Source: Chlamydiota bacterium
GTDB taxonomy: Bacteria; Chlamydiota; Chlamydiia; Chlamydiales; JABDDJ01
NCBI GenBank assembly: GCA_013287645.1
Contig: JABDDJ010000001.1
Span: forward strand, 125,503-189,502
Direction: 5' to 3'
Length of the DNA stretch: 64,000 bases
Shown: positions 28,597 to 39,028 of the stretch, piece after piece
How the letters are laid out: each line of letters opens with the position of its first letter
Position numbering within the stretch: the stretch's first letter is position 1
Notes under the pieces: generated by a model
Databases searched by the model: none
Seen by the model: the letters and a program-made list of their open reading frames with translations, nothing else
Told to the model about the DNA's origin: nothing
Made by a program: the position numbers and the translations under genes

Positions 28597-30393
28597 ATGA
28601 CTCTTGAGTTGAAGAATGCGAAGTTGAAAAAGTGGGTAGAGGACATGGCAGAGCTCTGCCAGCCAGATTCTATTTATCTGTGCGATGGATCGCGAGAAGA
28701 GTATAATCGGCTTGCTTCGCAGATGGTAGCTTCAGGGTTATTTACACCTTTAAATCCTAGTTTGAGGCCGAATAGTTTTTTAGCACGTTCAACGCTTGAT
28801 GATGTCGCTCGTGTGGAAGAGAGAACTTTTATCTGCTCACATCGCCCTGAAGATGCAGGCCCGACAAATCATTGGCGTGACCCAAAGGAGATGAGGACTT
28901 TTTTAAGTGGACTCTTTAAAGGCTCCATGAAGGGACGTACGTTGTACATTATTCCTTTTAGCATGGGTCCATTAGGTTCTTCGATTGCACAAATAGGGGT
29001 GCAGATCACTGATTCTCCTTATGTCGTATGTAACATGCACACTATGACGAGAATGGGTAATCCTGCTCTAGAAGTCCTTTCAGATGGTTTCTTTGTACCA
29101 TGCCTTCATTCTGTGGGAGTTCCTTTAGAAAAAGGCCAGAAAGACTCGACCTGGCCCTGTAATCCAGATAATAAATACATTGTCCAGTTTCCTGAAGAGA
29201 GAGAGATCTGGTCTTATGGAAGTGGATATGGAGGAAATGCCCTGCTGGGTAAAAAATGTTTAGCGCTCCGAATTGCCTCTGTCATGGCACGTGACGACGG
29301 TTGGATGGCAGAGCATATGCTTATTATGGGTGTCACTAATCCTCAAGGGCAAAAAAAATACTTTGCAGCCGCTTTTCCAAGCGCTTGTGGAAAGACTAAT
29401 TTGGCTATGATGACCCCCACATTACCCGGATGGAAGGTTGAAACTGTGGGAGATGACATTGCATGGATGAAATTTGGAAAAGATGGCCGCCTGTATGCTA
29501 TTAACCCCGAGGCAGGATTCTTTGGAGTAGCTCCAGGCACTTCACTTAAGTCCAATCCTAATGCAATGTATTCTATTGCCCGAAATACAATCTTTACGAA
29601 TGTTGCATTGACCCCAGAACAAGATGTCTGGTGGGAAGGAATGACACCCGAAACTCCCCCTCACCTTATCGATTGGCTTAATCAGCCCTGGACACCACAA
29701 AGCAAGAAAAAGGCAGCACATCCTAATAGCCGCTTTACTGCGCCGGCATCACAGTGTCCTGCCATCGATCCTGATTGGGAAAATCCTAACGGAGTGCCCA
29801 TTTCGGCTATTATTTTTGGCGGCAGACGATCTACTGTAGTCCCACTGGTCAATGAGGCCTTTTCTTGGCAACACGGAACCTTTCTGGGTGCCGGTACTAC
29901 TTCAGAGACCACCGCAGCAGCCGCAGGAGCGGTAGGACAGCTCAGGCACGATCCTTTTGCGATGCTTCCCTTCTGTGGATATAACATGGGAGATTATTTT
30001 GGACATTGGCTATCAATAGGAAAAAATGCGAATCCGACAAAACTCCCTAAAATTTACTATGTGAATTGGTTTAGAAAGGATGATGAGGGGAAGTTCTTGT
30101 GGCCAGGATTTGGAGAAAACAGCCGTGTTCTACGCTGGATTTTTGAACGCTGCGAAGGCTCAGGTGCAGCTCACAAGACACCTATTGGAGTGCTGCCAGC
30201 TCCAGGTGCAATAGACATAAATGGTTTAAATATTTCTGAAGAGAGCATGAAAGCACTCTTTGCCATTGATATAGATAAATGGCAAAAAGAAGTCGAAGAA
30301 ATGAGTAATTATTTTTCTATCTTTAAAGATAAATTACCTCAAGGGATTTCAGAAGAGCTAAATGCCCTGAAAGCCCGTTTGAAAGCATCCTAA
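28597..30393 (+). CDS. pckA: Phosphoenolpyruvate carboxykinase (GTP)
   Basis: Converts oxaloacetate and GTP to PEP, CO2 and GDP, linking the TCA cycle to gluconeogenesis. The 598-aa length is usual for the GTP class. P-loop (kinase-1a) [13 protein letters not shown] at about 260-272, reactive-loop cysteine included; [10 protein letters not shown] and the [12 protein letters not shown] segment are conserved; SMGPLGSS and [11 protein letters not shown] form the PEP site. Start ATG 28597 with GAGG 8 bases upstream. Third gene of the helicase-mreB-pckA order shared with Chlamydiaceae. Its stop is 2 bases from the next start. Confidence 0.97.
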   Translation: MTLELKNAKLKKWVEDMAELCQPDSIYLCDGSREEYNRLASQMVASGLFTPLNPSLRPNSFLARSTLDDVARVEERTFICSHRPEDAGPTNHWRDPKEMRTFLSGLFKGSMKGRTLYIIPFSMGPLGSSIAQIGVQITDSPYVVCNMHTMTRMGNPALEVLSDGFFVPCLHSVGVPLEKGQKDSTWPCNPDNKYIVQFPEEREIWSYGSGYGGNALLGKKCLALRIASVMARDDGWMAEHMLIMGVTNPQGQKKYFAAAFPSACGKTNLAMMTPTLPGWKVETVGDDIAWMKFGKDGRLYAINPEAGFFGVAPGTSLKSNPNAMYSIARNTIFTNVALTPEQDVWWEGMTPETPPHLIDWLNQPWTPQSKKKAAHPNSRFTAPASQCPAIDPDWENPNGVPISAIIFGGRRSTVVPLVNEAFSWQHGTFLGAGTTSETTAAAAGAVGQLRHDPFAMLPFCGYNMGDYFGHWLSIGKNANPTKLPKIYYVNWFRKDDEGKFLWPGFGENSRVLRWIFERCEGSGAAHKTPIGVLPAPGAIDINGLNISEESMKALFAIDIDKWQKEVEEMSNYFSIFKDKLPQGISEELNALKARLKAS

Positions 30394-30395
30394 TT

Positions 30396-31532
30396 ATGGC
30401 TTCTGGACACTCTCTTAAATCTAAAAAGCGCATTTTCAGAAATTTAAGCACAGGACTAATCTTAAGCGTAGTTTTAAATGCTTGTTTAATCGGATATATT
30501 TGCTACATCAAAATCGAAAGCCTTTCGCAGCCATTTCAGATATCTTTAAAGCAAAAGAAAAACAGTGCATCCGTCAAATTAAAAAACAATGATCTCTATA
30601 TAGCATTTAAGGACCAGCCGATTGAAAAACTGCTCACGTTTTTGAATGATAAACGATGGGCAGAAGATGGCTTAAAGGTGCGAGATATTGCCTTAGCTAT
30701 CCTCTATGCAGAGAATTTTGATATAGAAAGAGCTCTTGGCAAGATCCCTCATGGACATAAATGGATATTCAGTGATACTTCGCTGATTATTTTTCAAAAA
30801 TTGACAGATCAGGATTTTAAACAACTTGAAGAGTTTGGAAAAAACGAGCGTTGGCCTATTTCTTCAAAAAAAATGTTTACCCTTCTTAAGGAAAATACAG
30901 TACCAGACCCTACCCTAGAAGAAGCTTTTATGCTTACTGCGCCCTTTCAGAATTTAGCTCAATCCTTGCCTGGGACAGAGAATAGAAAACTCCTTCAAAT
31001 GACTTTAGAGGGAAATTGGGAAACGCTTCAGTCCGTGCAAACAGATGATAGACAAAACATCCTTTTAACTTATATCGATACAGATTCCCCTACAGCAGCC
31101 TACCTCCTCTTAAAGTATGAGCCCTTTTTTGCCTTTAAGCAGTTGGATAATGAGTATGCGCTAAAGACGCTCCAGCTTTTGACCGAAAAAAATGCTTTAA
31201 CGGCAAAATTTGCCCTTAGTATGTTAGCTAGTCCCCGTAGCGAAGAGGTAAAGGAGCTCGCAATGAAAAGACTAACTAGTTTCACTAATAAATCCGATTT
31301 TGTCACCGCATTAGTTCCGCAAAAAAAAGAACCTCTACTCCTATCAAAGCCTATTTCTATCACAAAGCCTACTCCTACCCCTAGTAAAGCACGCTATCAT
31401 ATCGTCCAGTCCGGGGACAGCCTCTGGAAAATCTCTAAGCAGTGGAATGTTCCCCTCTCAGAGCTTAAAAAACAGAACGGACTCACTGACGATTCCATCC
31501 TCCAGCCAGGATTAATTTTAAAAATACCTTAG
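30396..31532 (+). CDS. Membrane-anchored protein with C-terminal LysM
   Basis: A 378-aa protein with a basic start, one N-terminal membrane helix (LSTGLILSVVLNACLIGYICYI, split around residues 19-40), a helical middle that recalls HEAT or TPR-like packing (about 60-310), a Pro/Thr/Lys linker and one LysM domain (about 334-378, YHIVQSGDSLWKISK...LKIP). It therefore projects into the periplasm and binds peptidoglycan. Being next to mreB and pckA and starting 2 bases behind pckA, it is likely co-expressed and may act in cell-wall synthesis or division. No hydrolase domain is visible. Confidence 0.85.
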   Translation: MASGHSLKSKKRIFRNLSTGLILSVVLNACLIGYICYIKIESLSQPFQISLKQKKNSASVKLKNNDLYIAFKDQPIEKLLTFLNDKRWAEDGLKVRDIALAILYAENFDIERALGKIPHGHKWIFSDTSLIIFQKLTDQDFKQLEEFGKNERWPISSKKMFTLLKENTVPDPTLEEAFMLTAPFQNLAQSLPGTENRKLLQMTLEGNWETLQSVQTDDRQNILLTYIDTDSPTAAYLLLKYEPFFAFKQLDNEYALKTLQLLTEKNALTAKFALSMLASPRSEEVKELAMKRLTSFTNKSDFVTALVPQKKEPLLLSKPISITKPTPTPSKARYHIVQSGDSLWKISKQWNVPLSELKKQNGLTDDSILQPGLILKIP

Positions 31533-31555
31533 AAATTTAAAGAAGGATATGAAGT

Positions 31556-32827
31556 ATGCAATCCATTCAGCGCTTAGTTGAGTTTATTAAGTCTTCACCC
31601 ACAGCTTGGCATGCGGTAAAGGTTGTTAGCCAAGAACTTGAAAAAAAGGGATTTAGGCTCTTAGATGAGGGAAAGCCTTGGAAGCTCAAACCAGGTCAAG
31701 CGTACTATATTGTTAGAAATGGATCGTCTTTAATTGCCTTTGTGACCCCAAAAAAAGATCCTCAAAAAGCAGTGGTATGTGCGTCTCATACCGATAGCCC
31801 TGCGCTTAAGCTAAAACCAAACGCTGCCTATATTAAAGAAGGCATGCTTATGTTTGGCGTAGAAGTTTACGGCTCTCCATTGCTTAATTCTTGGTTAAAT
31901 CGTGATTTAGGGATTGCTGGAAGAGTCATTAGCGAGTCCTTAGTGGAAAAGTTGGTAATGGTTGATCATGCCCCTTTAGTAATACCGCAGTTAGCTATTC
32001 ACTTTGACAAAGAATTGAATACCCATGGACTTATTTTGAATAGGCAGGACCATTTGGCTGCGTTAGGAGCCATTGGAATTACAACGCAAAGTGAAGCAAA
32101 TAAATATTTTCATAAACTATTGGGTGTCAAAGACTTAATAAGCAGCGACCTCTTTTTGTACCCCCTAGAACCTCCCGCCTTTGTAGGTCCCAACAAAGAG
32201 ATGTTAGCGGCTTACCGTATTGATAGCCTTTGTAGCGTTCACGCTATTACATCAGCCTTAACTGCAAATCCAGAACCTTTAACAAGTACTCTAAAGATGT
32301 GCGTATTGTGGGATAATGAAGAGATAGGCTCTGAAACAGCACATGGAGCGGCATCTCCCTTTTTTGCAGAAACATTAGAGAGAATCCTTTTAAGCCTATC
32401 CCTCGAAAGAGAAGATTATTTGCAAATCATCCCCTCTTCCCTTTGCATTTCGGTCGATCTTGGACATGCGGTTAATCCCAATTATGCAGACAAACATGAG
32501 CCCAATCACAAGAACCTGTTAGGAAATGGCATTATTATCAAACATAGCGCAAATCAACGCTATGCCTCCAATGCACGTACAGCAGCTTTTATTAAATCTC
32601 TCTGTCACAAGCAAAAAATCCCTTGCCAGGATGTGGTTTCAAGAAGCGACCTGTCCCCAGGAACAACTGTAGGACCCATTCATGCCAATAGCACAGGTAT
32701 GCCTACAGTCGATATAGGCATAGCACAGCTCTCCATGCACTCCGCAAGAGAACTCGTCTGCTGCCAAGACCACGAAAACATGATCGCCCTCCTAGGTAGC
32801 ATATACGCTAAGGAGAGCTATACTTAA
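31556..32827 (+). CDS. apeB: M18 family aspartyl aminopeptidase
   Basis: A 423-aa cytosolic zinc aminopeptidase that removes N-terminal acidic residues. Family landmarks: SPTAWHAV near the start, zinc ligand region SHTDSPALKLKP (about 77-88), LNSWLNRDLGIAGRV, WDNEEIGSETAHGA with its catalytic acid (about 255-268), DLGHAVNPNY and the C-terminal IAQLSMHSARE zinc histidine. All expected ligands appear present. Start ATG 31556 with AAGGA about 7 bases upstream. Possibly used to recycle host or own peptides. Confidence 0.94.
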   Translation: MQSIQRLVEFIKSSPTAWHAVKVVSQELEKKGFRLLDEGKPWKLKPGQAYYIVRNGSSLIAFVTPKKDPQKAVVCASHTDSPALKLKPNAAYIKEGMLMFGVEVYGSPLLNSWLNRDLGIAGRVISESLVEKLVMVDHAPLVIPQLAIHFDKELNTHGLILNRQDHLAALGAIGITTQSEANKYFHKLLGVKDLISSDLFLYPLEPPAFVGPNKEMLAAYRIDSLCSVHAITSALTANPEPLTSTLKMCVLWDNEEIGSETAHGAASPFFAETLERILLSLSLEREDYLQIIPSSLCISVDLGHAVNPNYADKHEPNHKNLLGNGIIIKHSANQRYASNARTAAFIKSLCHKQKIPCQDVVSRSDLSPGTTVGPIHANSTGMPTVDIGIAQLSMHSARELVCCQDHENMIALLGSIYAKESYT

Positions 32828-32842
32828 CAATGGCAGTATGGT

Positions 32843-33676
32843 ATGGATAACATTAAATTAGTGACTTTCACTGAATTAGAGCGGTTTAAGAACTATTTGG
32901 AAGCTTCTTTACGGAAAAATGAAGCGCTCAATAGCATTTTGATAGGAGTGTTATTACAAGCTAAGGAAAGCACGATATTGAGTCTCGGAACATGCTGTCA
33001 GGATTCTAAATTAGAAATTGCTTGGATGTTGACACATGATAAGGTGTTGATGTTGACTGAAGGTAGCGAAAAGGCTATTCATTTATTAGCAGATCATTTC
33101 TCAAAACAACATCATAACATCTTAAGAATAAGGGGGGCAGCTTACTCAGTAGATACCTTCATTAGACTAAGTCGTCTTGGTGTATGTAAAAGCATGATGC
33201 AAAATGTTTACGAGCTAGATAAAATGATTTTGCAGAATCGTAGTCCGGGACAGCTTAGAAAAGCAGAGCTATCCGATATTACATGCCTTCAGCCTTGGAT
33301 TGAGAAATATATTGCCGAAGCAAAACTTGACTATGTAGACCCAAATGTACTCCTACTAAACCTGATTGGGAAAGAGCGCCTATACTTGTGGGAAAACAAC
33401 AAAACGATACTATCAATGGCAGCAAGTGCAGGGCCCACTTTTACTGGTATTCGAATTAATCTTGTTTTCACACCTCAAGCTTACCGTGGAAAGGGTTATG
33501 CCACTTCATGTGTAGCAGCATTAGTGAATTATCTCTTGCAACATGGATATAGCAAATGCTTTTTATTTGCAGATCAAGAGAACCGTACTGCTAACTCCAT
33601 TTATAAAAAAATGGGATTTACTTTAATGGGAAGCTACTTGGACTGCACGGTCGCTAAAGATACTGAAGCTTCCTGA
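32843..33676 (+). CDS. GNAT family N-acetyltransferase
   Basis: A 277-aa protein. The C-terminal ~130 residues are a GNAT fold: beta strand then RINLVFTPQAYRGKGYATSC with the acetyl-CoA P-loop Q/RxxGxG/A (about 217-224), and ENRTANSIYKKMGF near the end. The N-terminal half (about 1-125) is a second, degenerate domain of the kind seen in two-domain GNATs. The substrate cannot be told. It follows apeB by 15 bases and its 3' end overlaps the convergent MFS gene by 23 bases, so there is no terminator between them. Confidence 0.85.
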   Translation: MDNIKLVTFTELERFKNYLEASLRKNEALNSILIGVLLQAKESTILSLGTCCQDSKLEIAWMLTHDKVLMLTEGSEKAIHLLADHFSKQHHNILRIRGAAYSVDTFIRLSRLGVCKSMMQNVYELDKMILQNRSPGQLRKAELSDITCLQPWIEKYIAEAKLDYVDPNVLLLNLIGKERLYLWENNKTILSMAASAGPTFTGIRINLVFTPQAYRGKGYATSCVAALVNYLLQHGYSKCFLFADQENRTANSIYKKMGFTLMGSYLDCTVAKDTEAS

Positions 33677-34808
33677 CCTGATTTGAAAAAATCCCGTATA
33701 ATCCAATGCCAGTCAATAATGCTCCAAAGCTAAAAATAGCGATATTGTAGCTCACACCTACAGGTGATGAAAAACTTGGCTCAATGAGATAGTCAACTAA
33801 AATTCCAGCAATGACTTGTGCGATTGGTACCGATAATTTCGAAAGAGCTCGTCTGACAGCAAAAAACCGCCCTTGAATTTCTACAGGAACTCTACTCTGC
33901 CAGATGCTTCGATTGGTTGCATTAATAAATGGGATAATCCCCATAAATATGCTTAAGCCTAGTCCCCACAATAGAGGATGGCGAGACAACCCGATGGTCA
34001 TCACCCCAAACATGCCAAGAAAAACAATTGCTATCATATTGGAGCGCACGAGATATTTGGGAGATGGAACAATAGCTGTTGCGAGACTAACAACGATTTG
34101 TGCTCCCCCACCAACCGCCATCAGTATGCCTAGCAAAATGCTATCTCCGTCTGTGACCTTCAAAACTAAAGGAGCGATAAGTACAAATGAAGCTGAGATG
34201 AAAAAATTTAAACTCCCATTGATGCAAAGAAGAAAACCTGCACCGGGAAGGGTTTTAATAATTCTGAAAGCGTCTTTAAGATGGGAGAAACAGGCTCCTT
34301 TTTCAAAGCTACCAGTAATGAATTTAGGAAATCGGATACAACTCAGTACAATTATTGCGACGGTAAATGAAAGTACATTCAAAATGAGGAGGGTTGAGAT
34401 TGATAGAAATGATAATAGAACGGCCGCTAATATAGGTGCAAATAGAAGGCTTGCAGAGTCAGATAAAGAAATCAGGCTGTTTACTCGCACGAGATCCTTC
34501 TGGATAACCAGTTGAGAAATACCTGAGATTAATGCGGGATATTGAATAGTATCGATTGTGGCCCCTATCAATAGAAGAGCATAGATAAGAGATAAAGGTG
34601 GGAAGTCTAGAATCGAAATGGATATTACCAGAAGCAGAAGAAAAATAATTTGTCCAAAATCTGCTAATATTAAAAGTTTTTTGCGATCGATACGATCTGC
34701 GCAAAGACCTGCAAAGGGCCCTACAAGAATTTGAATGACGTTAATAGCTGCCATGCCAAATGCAATAGAAGATGCAGATTGATGAATTTGAAAAATCCAA
34801 ATTATCAT
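33654..34808 (-). CDS. MFS transporter, 5' end decayed
   Basis: A 384-aa drug-efflux-type (MefA-like) major facilitator. The hallmark loop between helices 2 and 3 is present (GLCADRIDRKKLLILAD), and about 11 hydrophobic segments follow. The open frame starts inside the first helix (MIIWIFQIHQSASS). Upstream in another frame lies NKRRIYYLIGGRISSLM, then a stop, then SLTL; this resembles the missing MFS start (RxYYLxGQxISSLGxxxT). One frameshift and one stop codon therefore separate the first ~25 residues from the rest. The gene may be dead, may have a shortened first helix, or may contain sequence errors. Confidence 0.75.
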   Translation of the reverse strand: MIIWIFQIHQSASSIAFGMAAINVIQILVGPFAGLCADRIDRKKLLILADFGQIIFLLLLVISISILDFPPLSLIYALLLIGATIDTIQYPALISGISQLVIQKDLVRVNSLISLSDSASLLFAPILAAVLLSFLSISTLLILNVLSFTVAIIVLSCIRFPKFITGSFEKGACFSHLKDAFRIIKTLPGAGFLLCINGSLNFFISASFVLIAPLVLKVTDGDSILLGILMAVGGGAQIVVSLATAIVPSPKYLVRSNMIAIVFLGMFGVMTIGLSRHPLLWGLGLSIFMGIIPFINATNRSIWQSRVPVEIQGRFFAVRRALSKLSVPIAQVIAGILVDYLIEPSFSSPVGVSYNIAIFSFGALLTGIGLYGIFSNQVRKLQYL

Positions 34809-34876
34809 TGCATAGTGTTAATGATTACATTAGAGAAGAAATCCTACCTCCGATAAGGTAGTAAATCCGACGCTTA

Positions 34877-36901
34877 TTACCTAGCCGCTTCCAACGCGGC
34901 TTTTTTGTCCCAAGGTTTTATTTTGATAAATTTTTCTAGTTTACTAAAGAGCAATTCTTCATCATCTATTGAGAGTTCTAGAATAGTTTCATAGACGCTG
35001 TCAAGTTCTTCAGAACGAAAATGGCTTAAATAACGAAACAAAGGAATTCCATTATTTATCTTCAATTTTCCCCACAAATTAATAGTAGAAGAAATCAGTT
35101 TATCTGGATTTTCATAAGTATATAAAGTCCTTACTACTTCTGCTGCATTAATTTCACTATTACAAATATTATCACCATGCTCAAAGAATTTTAGTATACT
35201 GCTAAATTGGTTCAGAATAGGAATGGGATTTTGTACTTTTAAATTATTTAAAGCTTTAAACATCCCAATCAGAATACAATCAATCTGCAAAGGGAAATTA
35301 TAGCGAGTAGAAAATAATTTATGATTAATGAATGCTTCGCGATCCGCTGGAAGGATATCAAAAAGAACGGATAAAACTAATTTATTCAGCCTATCTTTTC
35401 TATGCATAGATATCTTACTCAAAAGACTTAAGACTTCATCAATAAAATTCTTGATCTCTTTTTCTGGAAGAGAAGTTAGAAGCCTGCGGATAATACACGC
35501 TGATGTGGGGTCTTGAGGCAAATATTTTTTTATTACTGCTATATGACTTTCTTCTTTATCTCTAAAGTTCTCAGGATCATCTAAATACTCATTAGCAAAA
35601 TCATCTGGAGTCTTACCATCATTATTTTTTATTTTAAGATCTGCACCATTTTCAATTAATTTATAAACTATCTCTAAGTGTAGAGAATTGGTAATGTTTT
35701 GTTTCATAGCAACATGTAATAAAGTATTTCCATCATCAAATTTCTGATTAATATTTCCAATGTAACTTAAACATTCTTCAAAACTAGAGAAATTATGAAA
35801 TTTCACCAATACCCGCGCGTAATGTTTTAAAGTATTTAAAGCTTCATTTTCTAAAGAATCTTTTGAAAATTTTTGATAATTTTTTCCATCCTGATCGACT
35901 AAAGCAGGGTTTGCACCGCTTTCGATTAGAAATGAGACAACTTCTTCGTTTCTTGCAGCGGCTGCATAGTGCAAGGCTGTTCGCCCTTTTTCGTCTTGAT
36001 AATCGAGTGGAAATCCGATCTCTTTAAATAACTTAATTATTTCTAAATGGTTATTTTCAGCTGATCTAAGAAATATTTTTCCTTCATCTATAGCAGCCAG
36101 TTTTAAGTCAGCGCCATAAAGCAAAAGCAATTTGATGATGTCAATTCGACCACTCTCAAAAGCATACTGTATAGGGTATTTACCAGCACTATCCCTTTGA
36201 TTAGCCAGCTCTTTTTTGTTTTTAGTATAATCAAACAAGAGCGTTAGGCATTCAAAGTTACTTTGAGGTTTGATACTTTCGTGAAGCATATAATGAGGAG
36301 TGGTATACTCGTCTCTTCCTACCTGTTCAGGATCAGCCCCATTTTTCAGCAAATATTCCATAACAGAAAGATAACCTTTATTCAAAACATAATGGAGAGG
36401 GCCCAACCCTATTACGGATGGAGAGATTGTCTTATAATCGGGAATCCTTTTGCTCGCCGCACCAGCTTTGACTAGTGCCTGCACAATATCTAAATTTCCA
36501 TTATTTGAGGCCATTTCCAAAGCGCTTATATGACTGTAATACGTACTATTAAGATCATCCTTACTCAGCAATGGGATGATTTTAAGGGCATTTTCTGTAC
36601 TATCTGCATCATTATTTCCAATGTAATTAAGTAAAGCTTTTGTTAGTGACGAAACTGTTTTGTCTCGAATAACTGCCCCATGTTCTAGAAGTGCCCCTGG
36701 AATGGGTTTTTTGCATTCTTTTATAGGAGTTTCTTTAATGAGGGCACTTTGAAATTTTTCTAAAAAAGTGGGCTCAATCTCTTTGTCAACTGTGCAGATC
36801 GATTTGTCTTTTTCTGTTTTGCTATGAAGGGTAAGACGTTCCATTGCTAAAGTACTGTTATCCACAAAATTTGAGCTGGGAATAGCAGAAAAAGTAGTCA
36901 T
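34877..36901 (-). CDS. Ankyrin-repeat protein
   Basis: A 674-aa protein with about 8 ankyrin repeats between residues 125 and 460 (for example SALEMASNNGNLDIVQALVKA, GLGPLHYVLNKGYLSVMEY, GRTALHYAAAARNEEVVSF, GNTLLHVAMKQ). Both flanks are helical and unknown (1-120; 460-674). No signal peptide. Ankyrin proteins of amoeba-associated bacteria are often type III/IV effectors that bind host proteins; that role is inferred. Start ATG 36901, ribosome site AAAGAGAG. Its 5' end faces a RING-type gene across 172 bases, in which I see no clear promoter. It stops 68 bases before the MFS gene, within the decayed MFS start. Confidence 0.88.
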   Translation of the reverse strand: MTTFSAIPSSNFVDNSTLAMERLTLHSKTEKDKSICTVDKEIEPTFLEKFQSALIKETPIKECKKPIPGALLEHGAVIRDKTVSSLTKALLNYIGNNDADSTENALKIIPLLSKDDLNSTYYSHISALEMASNNGNLDIVQALVKAGAASKRIPDYKTISPSVIGLGPLHYVLNKGYLSVMEYLLKNGADPEQVGRDEYTTPHYMLHESIKPQSNFECLTLLFDYTKNKKELANQRDSAGKYPIQYAFESGRIDIIKLLLLYGADLKLAAIDEGKIFLRSAENNHLEIIKLFKEIGFPLDYQDEKGRTALHYAAAARNEEVVSFLIESGANPALVDQDGKNYQKFSKDSLENEALNTLKHYARVLVKFHNFSSFEECLSYIGNINQKFDDGNTLLHVAMKQNITNSLHLEIVYKLIENGADLKIKNNDGKTPDDFANEYLDDPENFRDKEESHIAVIKKYLPQDPTSACIIRRLLTSLPEKEIKNFIDEVLSLLSKISMHRKDRLNKLVLSVLFDILPADREAFINHKLFSTRYNFPLQIDCILIGMFKALNNLKVQNPIPILNQFSSILKFFEHGDNICNSEINAAEVVRTLYTYENPDKLISSTINLWGKLKINNGIPLFRYLSHFRSEELDSVYETILELSIDDEELLFSKLEKFIKIKPWDKKAALEAAR

Positions 36902-37073
36902 AAGAACTCTCTTTATTTAAAGTTGAGCATAGCTGTAATGTATCCTCGCTATGGCCAATTTTTCAAGCCAAAAATGTCTATGACAGGCTCTGCAAAAGAT
37001 GATAATTATGATTCTTGTTTTATTAATATTTCACTTATGATCGTTCAGACAATATCTAAGGAGTTTTTTTTAT

Positions 37074-38846
37074 ATGAATAGTATATGTGGGATCTGTCAT
37101 GAAGCTTACGGTTCTGATCATAGACCAACCGTTTTTTCTTGTGGGCATACTTATGGATCTACTTGCGTAGAGATTTATCTTAAATCGCGCCGAGACAAAG
37201 AACTCAGCGAAGAATGTCCTAAATGTAAAAAAATAATTCAATTCAAGATCATTAATTATGATTTTGAAGAATTTATTGAACAATCTAATAACCAAGCCCC
37301 AGAATCGAACAATCAAGACTCGGCAAAAAAAACCAGCCTTGTTGCAACACCGACGCTACTGCCTCCAGCACAAGAAAAAATACCTGTGCAGATAAGCACG
37401 CCCTCTAATTCTAACTTTTCTCTTCAAGCTCAAGCCGTCTTTTTAGAAAATAAAGAGCAACTTTATTCCAATTGGAGTTTTAAGACTGGTGCGGATCGAG
37501 ACGAAAGTAAAGCGAATAGTAAGGAGAAGATGGTAATGAGTGCTTTAAACAATTTTTATAATACATGGAATGAAGGCGAACCATATCTATTAAATAGTTT
37601 AAGACTATCTGAAACATCTGTAAATTTACTACTAGAATTTCGTATACCTTTAAATCTTTTGCTGAAAACTCGAAAATTTTATTCAACAAAACACCTTCCA
37701 GTACAAGCCCGAGTTTTAGCTTGGTTTTATCTATTAACGCTTACCGCGGTTTCAGCTCACCAAAATTCGGAAAATGAAAAAATAACCGCAAGTATTATAG
37801 ACGCTTTTTTAAACTTGCCTTCGGCAGACAATAAAGAAATTCAAATAAAAGGACTGGTGGAGCTAGTTAGTCAAATTGAACAAAATAGCAATATTTGTTT
37901 AACTCAGTATTGTTTAAAACTACTTCTTCCTATTCTTCAACTAAGCCATATTGAATTTTTAGAAGGCTTAAAGCAAGCTACTTTATATGTTCGAACGCAA
38001 AAAGAGTTAGAGGGTTGGAAGGTTTTTATTCATGCTTTAGCAAATCCCGAAAATATACCTGCTATCAACCTGTATAGGCCTGCTTTTGATTTTTTATATT
38101 TAGACCAGAAATTTCAACTTCAAATCGATGGGCTTTTTGAACAGTGCATAGATCATTTACTTGACCAAACACTACCTTCAATAAGATGTGAACAAAGCTG
38201 CCACCTTTTCTTGCATCCTCAAGCCAGGTGGAATGATGCTCCTATTGATAAATGGATAGATAAATTCCTTAAACCCTTCTTAAAAAAAGCAAGAATAGAA
38301 ATTTGCAGTGAAAGATATGGAGATCGCGAAAGTGTTTATTATAAAACTGCTTTTAAAGCAGACATAGCTATTATTATAATGACTCCAGAGCTTTCCACAA
38401 CCTTAGCCTTAGATTACGATGACTTCGGAGAAATAGGTTTAAGAACCCGTAAAAAATATCTAATGGATCGAGGGCAAGGGAGGCCTAATATGCATAAATT
38501 TGAGCAAACATATGTAATCAATATGGGACAAAGTAAAGATTCAAATTTTCCATTATTTAAAAAATATACGATTACAGATTTGGAAGACTTAGTTCCAAAA
38601 CTTTTATCCTTAGCCGATTCTATTCTTGGTACCAATTTTGATGTTTCTGCCAACGTGCAGCAAACTTTCAAAGACTCTTGTGCACGCTTAATGAGTGGTG
38701 AAGAAGTGGCGGAGCATCTTTTTGAGCCCAGTATTTCTTGGAAGATGTTGGTGGGTAGTCATGCTAATTTGCAAAGAATTAACTATGGTCCCACAGAAAC
38801 TCCACAAACTCAAAAACTCTCCACTAACGCATACGCATTAAGCTAA
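37074..38846 (+). CDS. N-terminal RING-like zinc-finger protein, candidate E3 ligase effector
   Basis: A 590-aa protein beginning with a RING-like finger: C5-x2-C8, C23-x-H25, C31, then C48-x2-C51. In a standard C3HC4 RING the position 3 after the histidine is Cys; here it is Gly28, so one ligand is missing or replaced. The rest is mostly helical, with a linker rich in Ser/Pro/Gln (about 75-130) and no other domain I recognise. RING domains recruit ubiquitin E2 enzymes; bacteria have no ubiquitin, so such a protein would act in the eukaryotic host. Start ATG 37074 with AAGGAG 10 bases before. Divergent from the ankyrin gene. Confidence 0.82.
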   Translation: MNSICGICHEAYGSDHRPTVFSCGHTYGSTCVEIYLKSRRDKELSEECPKCKKIIQFKIINYDFEEFIEQSNNQAPESNNQDSAKKTSLVATPTLLPPAQEKIPVQISTPSNSNFSLQAQAVFLENKEQLYSNWSFKTGADRDESKANSKEKMVMSALNNFYNTWNEGEPYLLNSLRLSETSVNLLLEFRIPLNLLLKTRKFYSTKHLPVQARVLAWFYLLTLTAVSAHQNSENEKITASIIDAFLNLPSADNKEIQIKGLVELVSQIEQNSNICLTQYCLKLLLPILQLSHIEFLEGLKQATLYVRTQKELEGWKVFIHALANPENIPAINLYRPAFDFLYLDQKFQLQIDGLFEQCIDHLLDQTLPSIRCEQSCHLFLHPQARWNDAPIDKWIDKFLKPFLKKARIEICSERYGDRESVYYKTAFKADIAIIIMTPELSTTLALDYDDFGEIGLRTRKKYLMDRGQGRPNMHKFEQTYVINMGQSKDSNFPLFKKYTITDLEDLVPKLLSLADSILGTNFDVSANVQQTFKDSCARLMSGEEVAEHLFEPSISWKMLVGSHANLQRINYGPTETPQTQKLSTNAYALS

Positions 38847-38975
38847 GCATAAATCAGTAGTGAAGTGAAAACAAATTAAAAAGGCTATTTCTAATTTGCT
38901 TTAACACATAGATTTATTATACTTGAACTTTAGAGTGTTTCTTCGAATTAGAAAAAGACAGGATAGGCAGGATAT

Positions 38976-39018
38976 AGAAAGGATAAAGGCATACATAGCC
39001 TTCATCCTTTCTAATTTA
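38976..39018. terminator. Bidirectional terminator hairpin
   Basis: Inverted repeat AGAAAGGATAAAGGC...GCCTTCATCCTTTCT with a 7-base loop and a T-rich end, between two convergent genes (RING protein and the 531-aa protein). Confidence 0.7.
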
Positions 39019-39028
39019 GCTTTTTTAT

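Noticed and set aside
33904..34515. 203-codon plus-strand frame opposite the MFS gene
   Set aside because: Antisense shadow of a membrane-protein gene with clear family motifs on the other strand.
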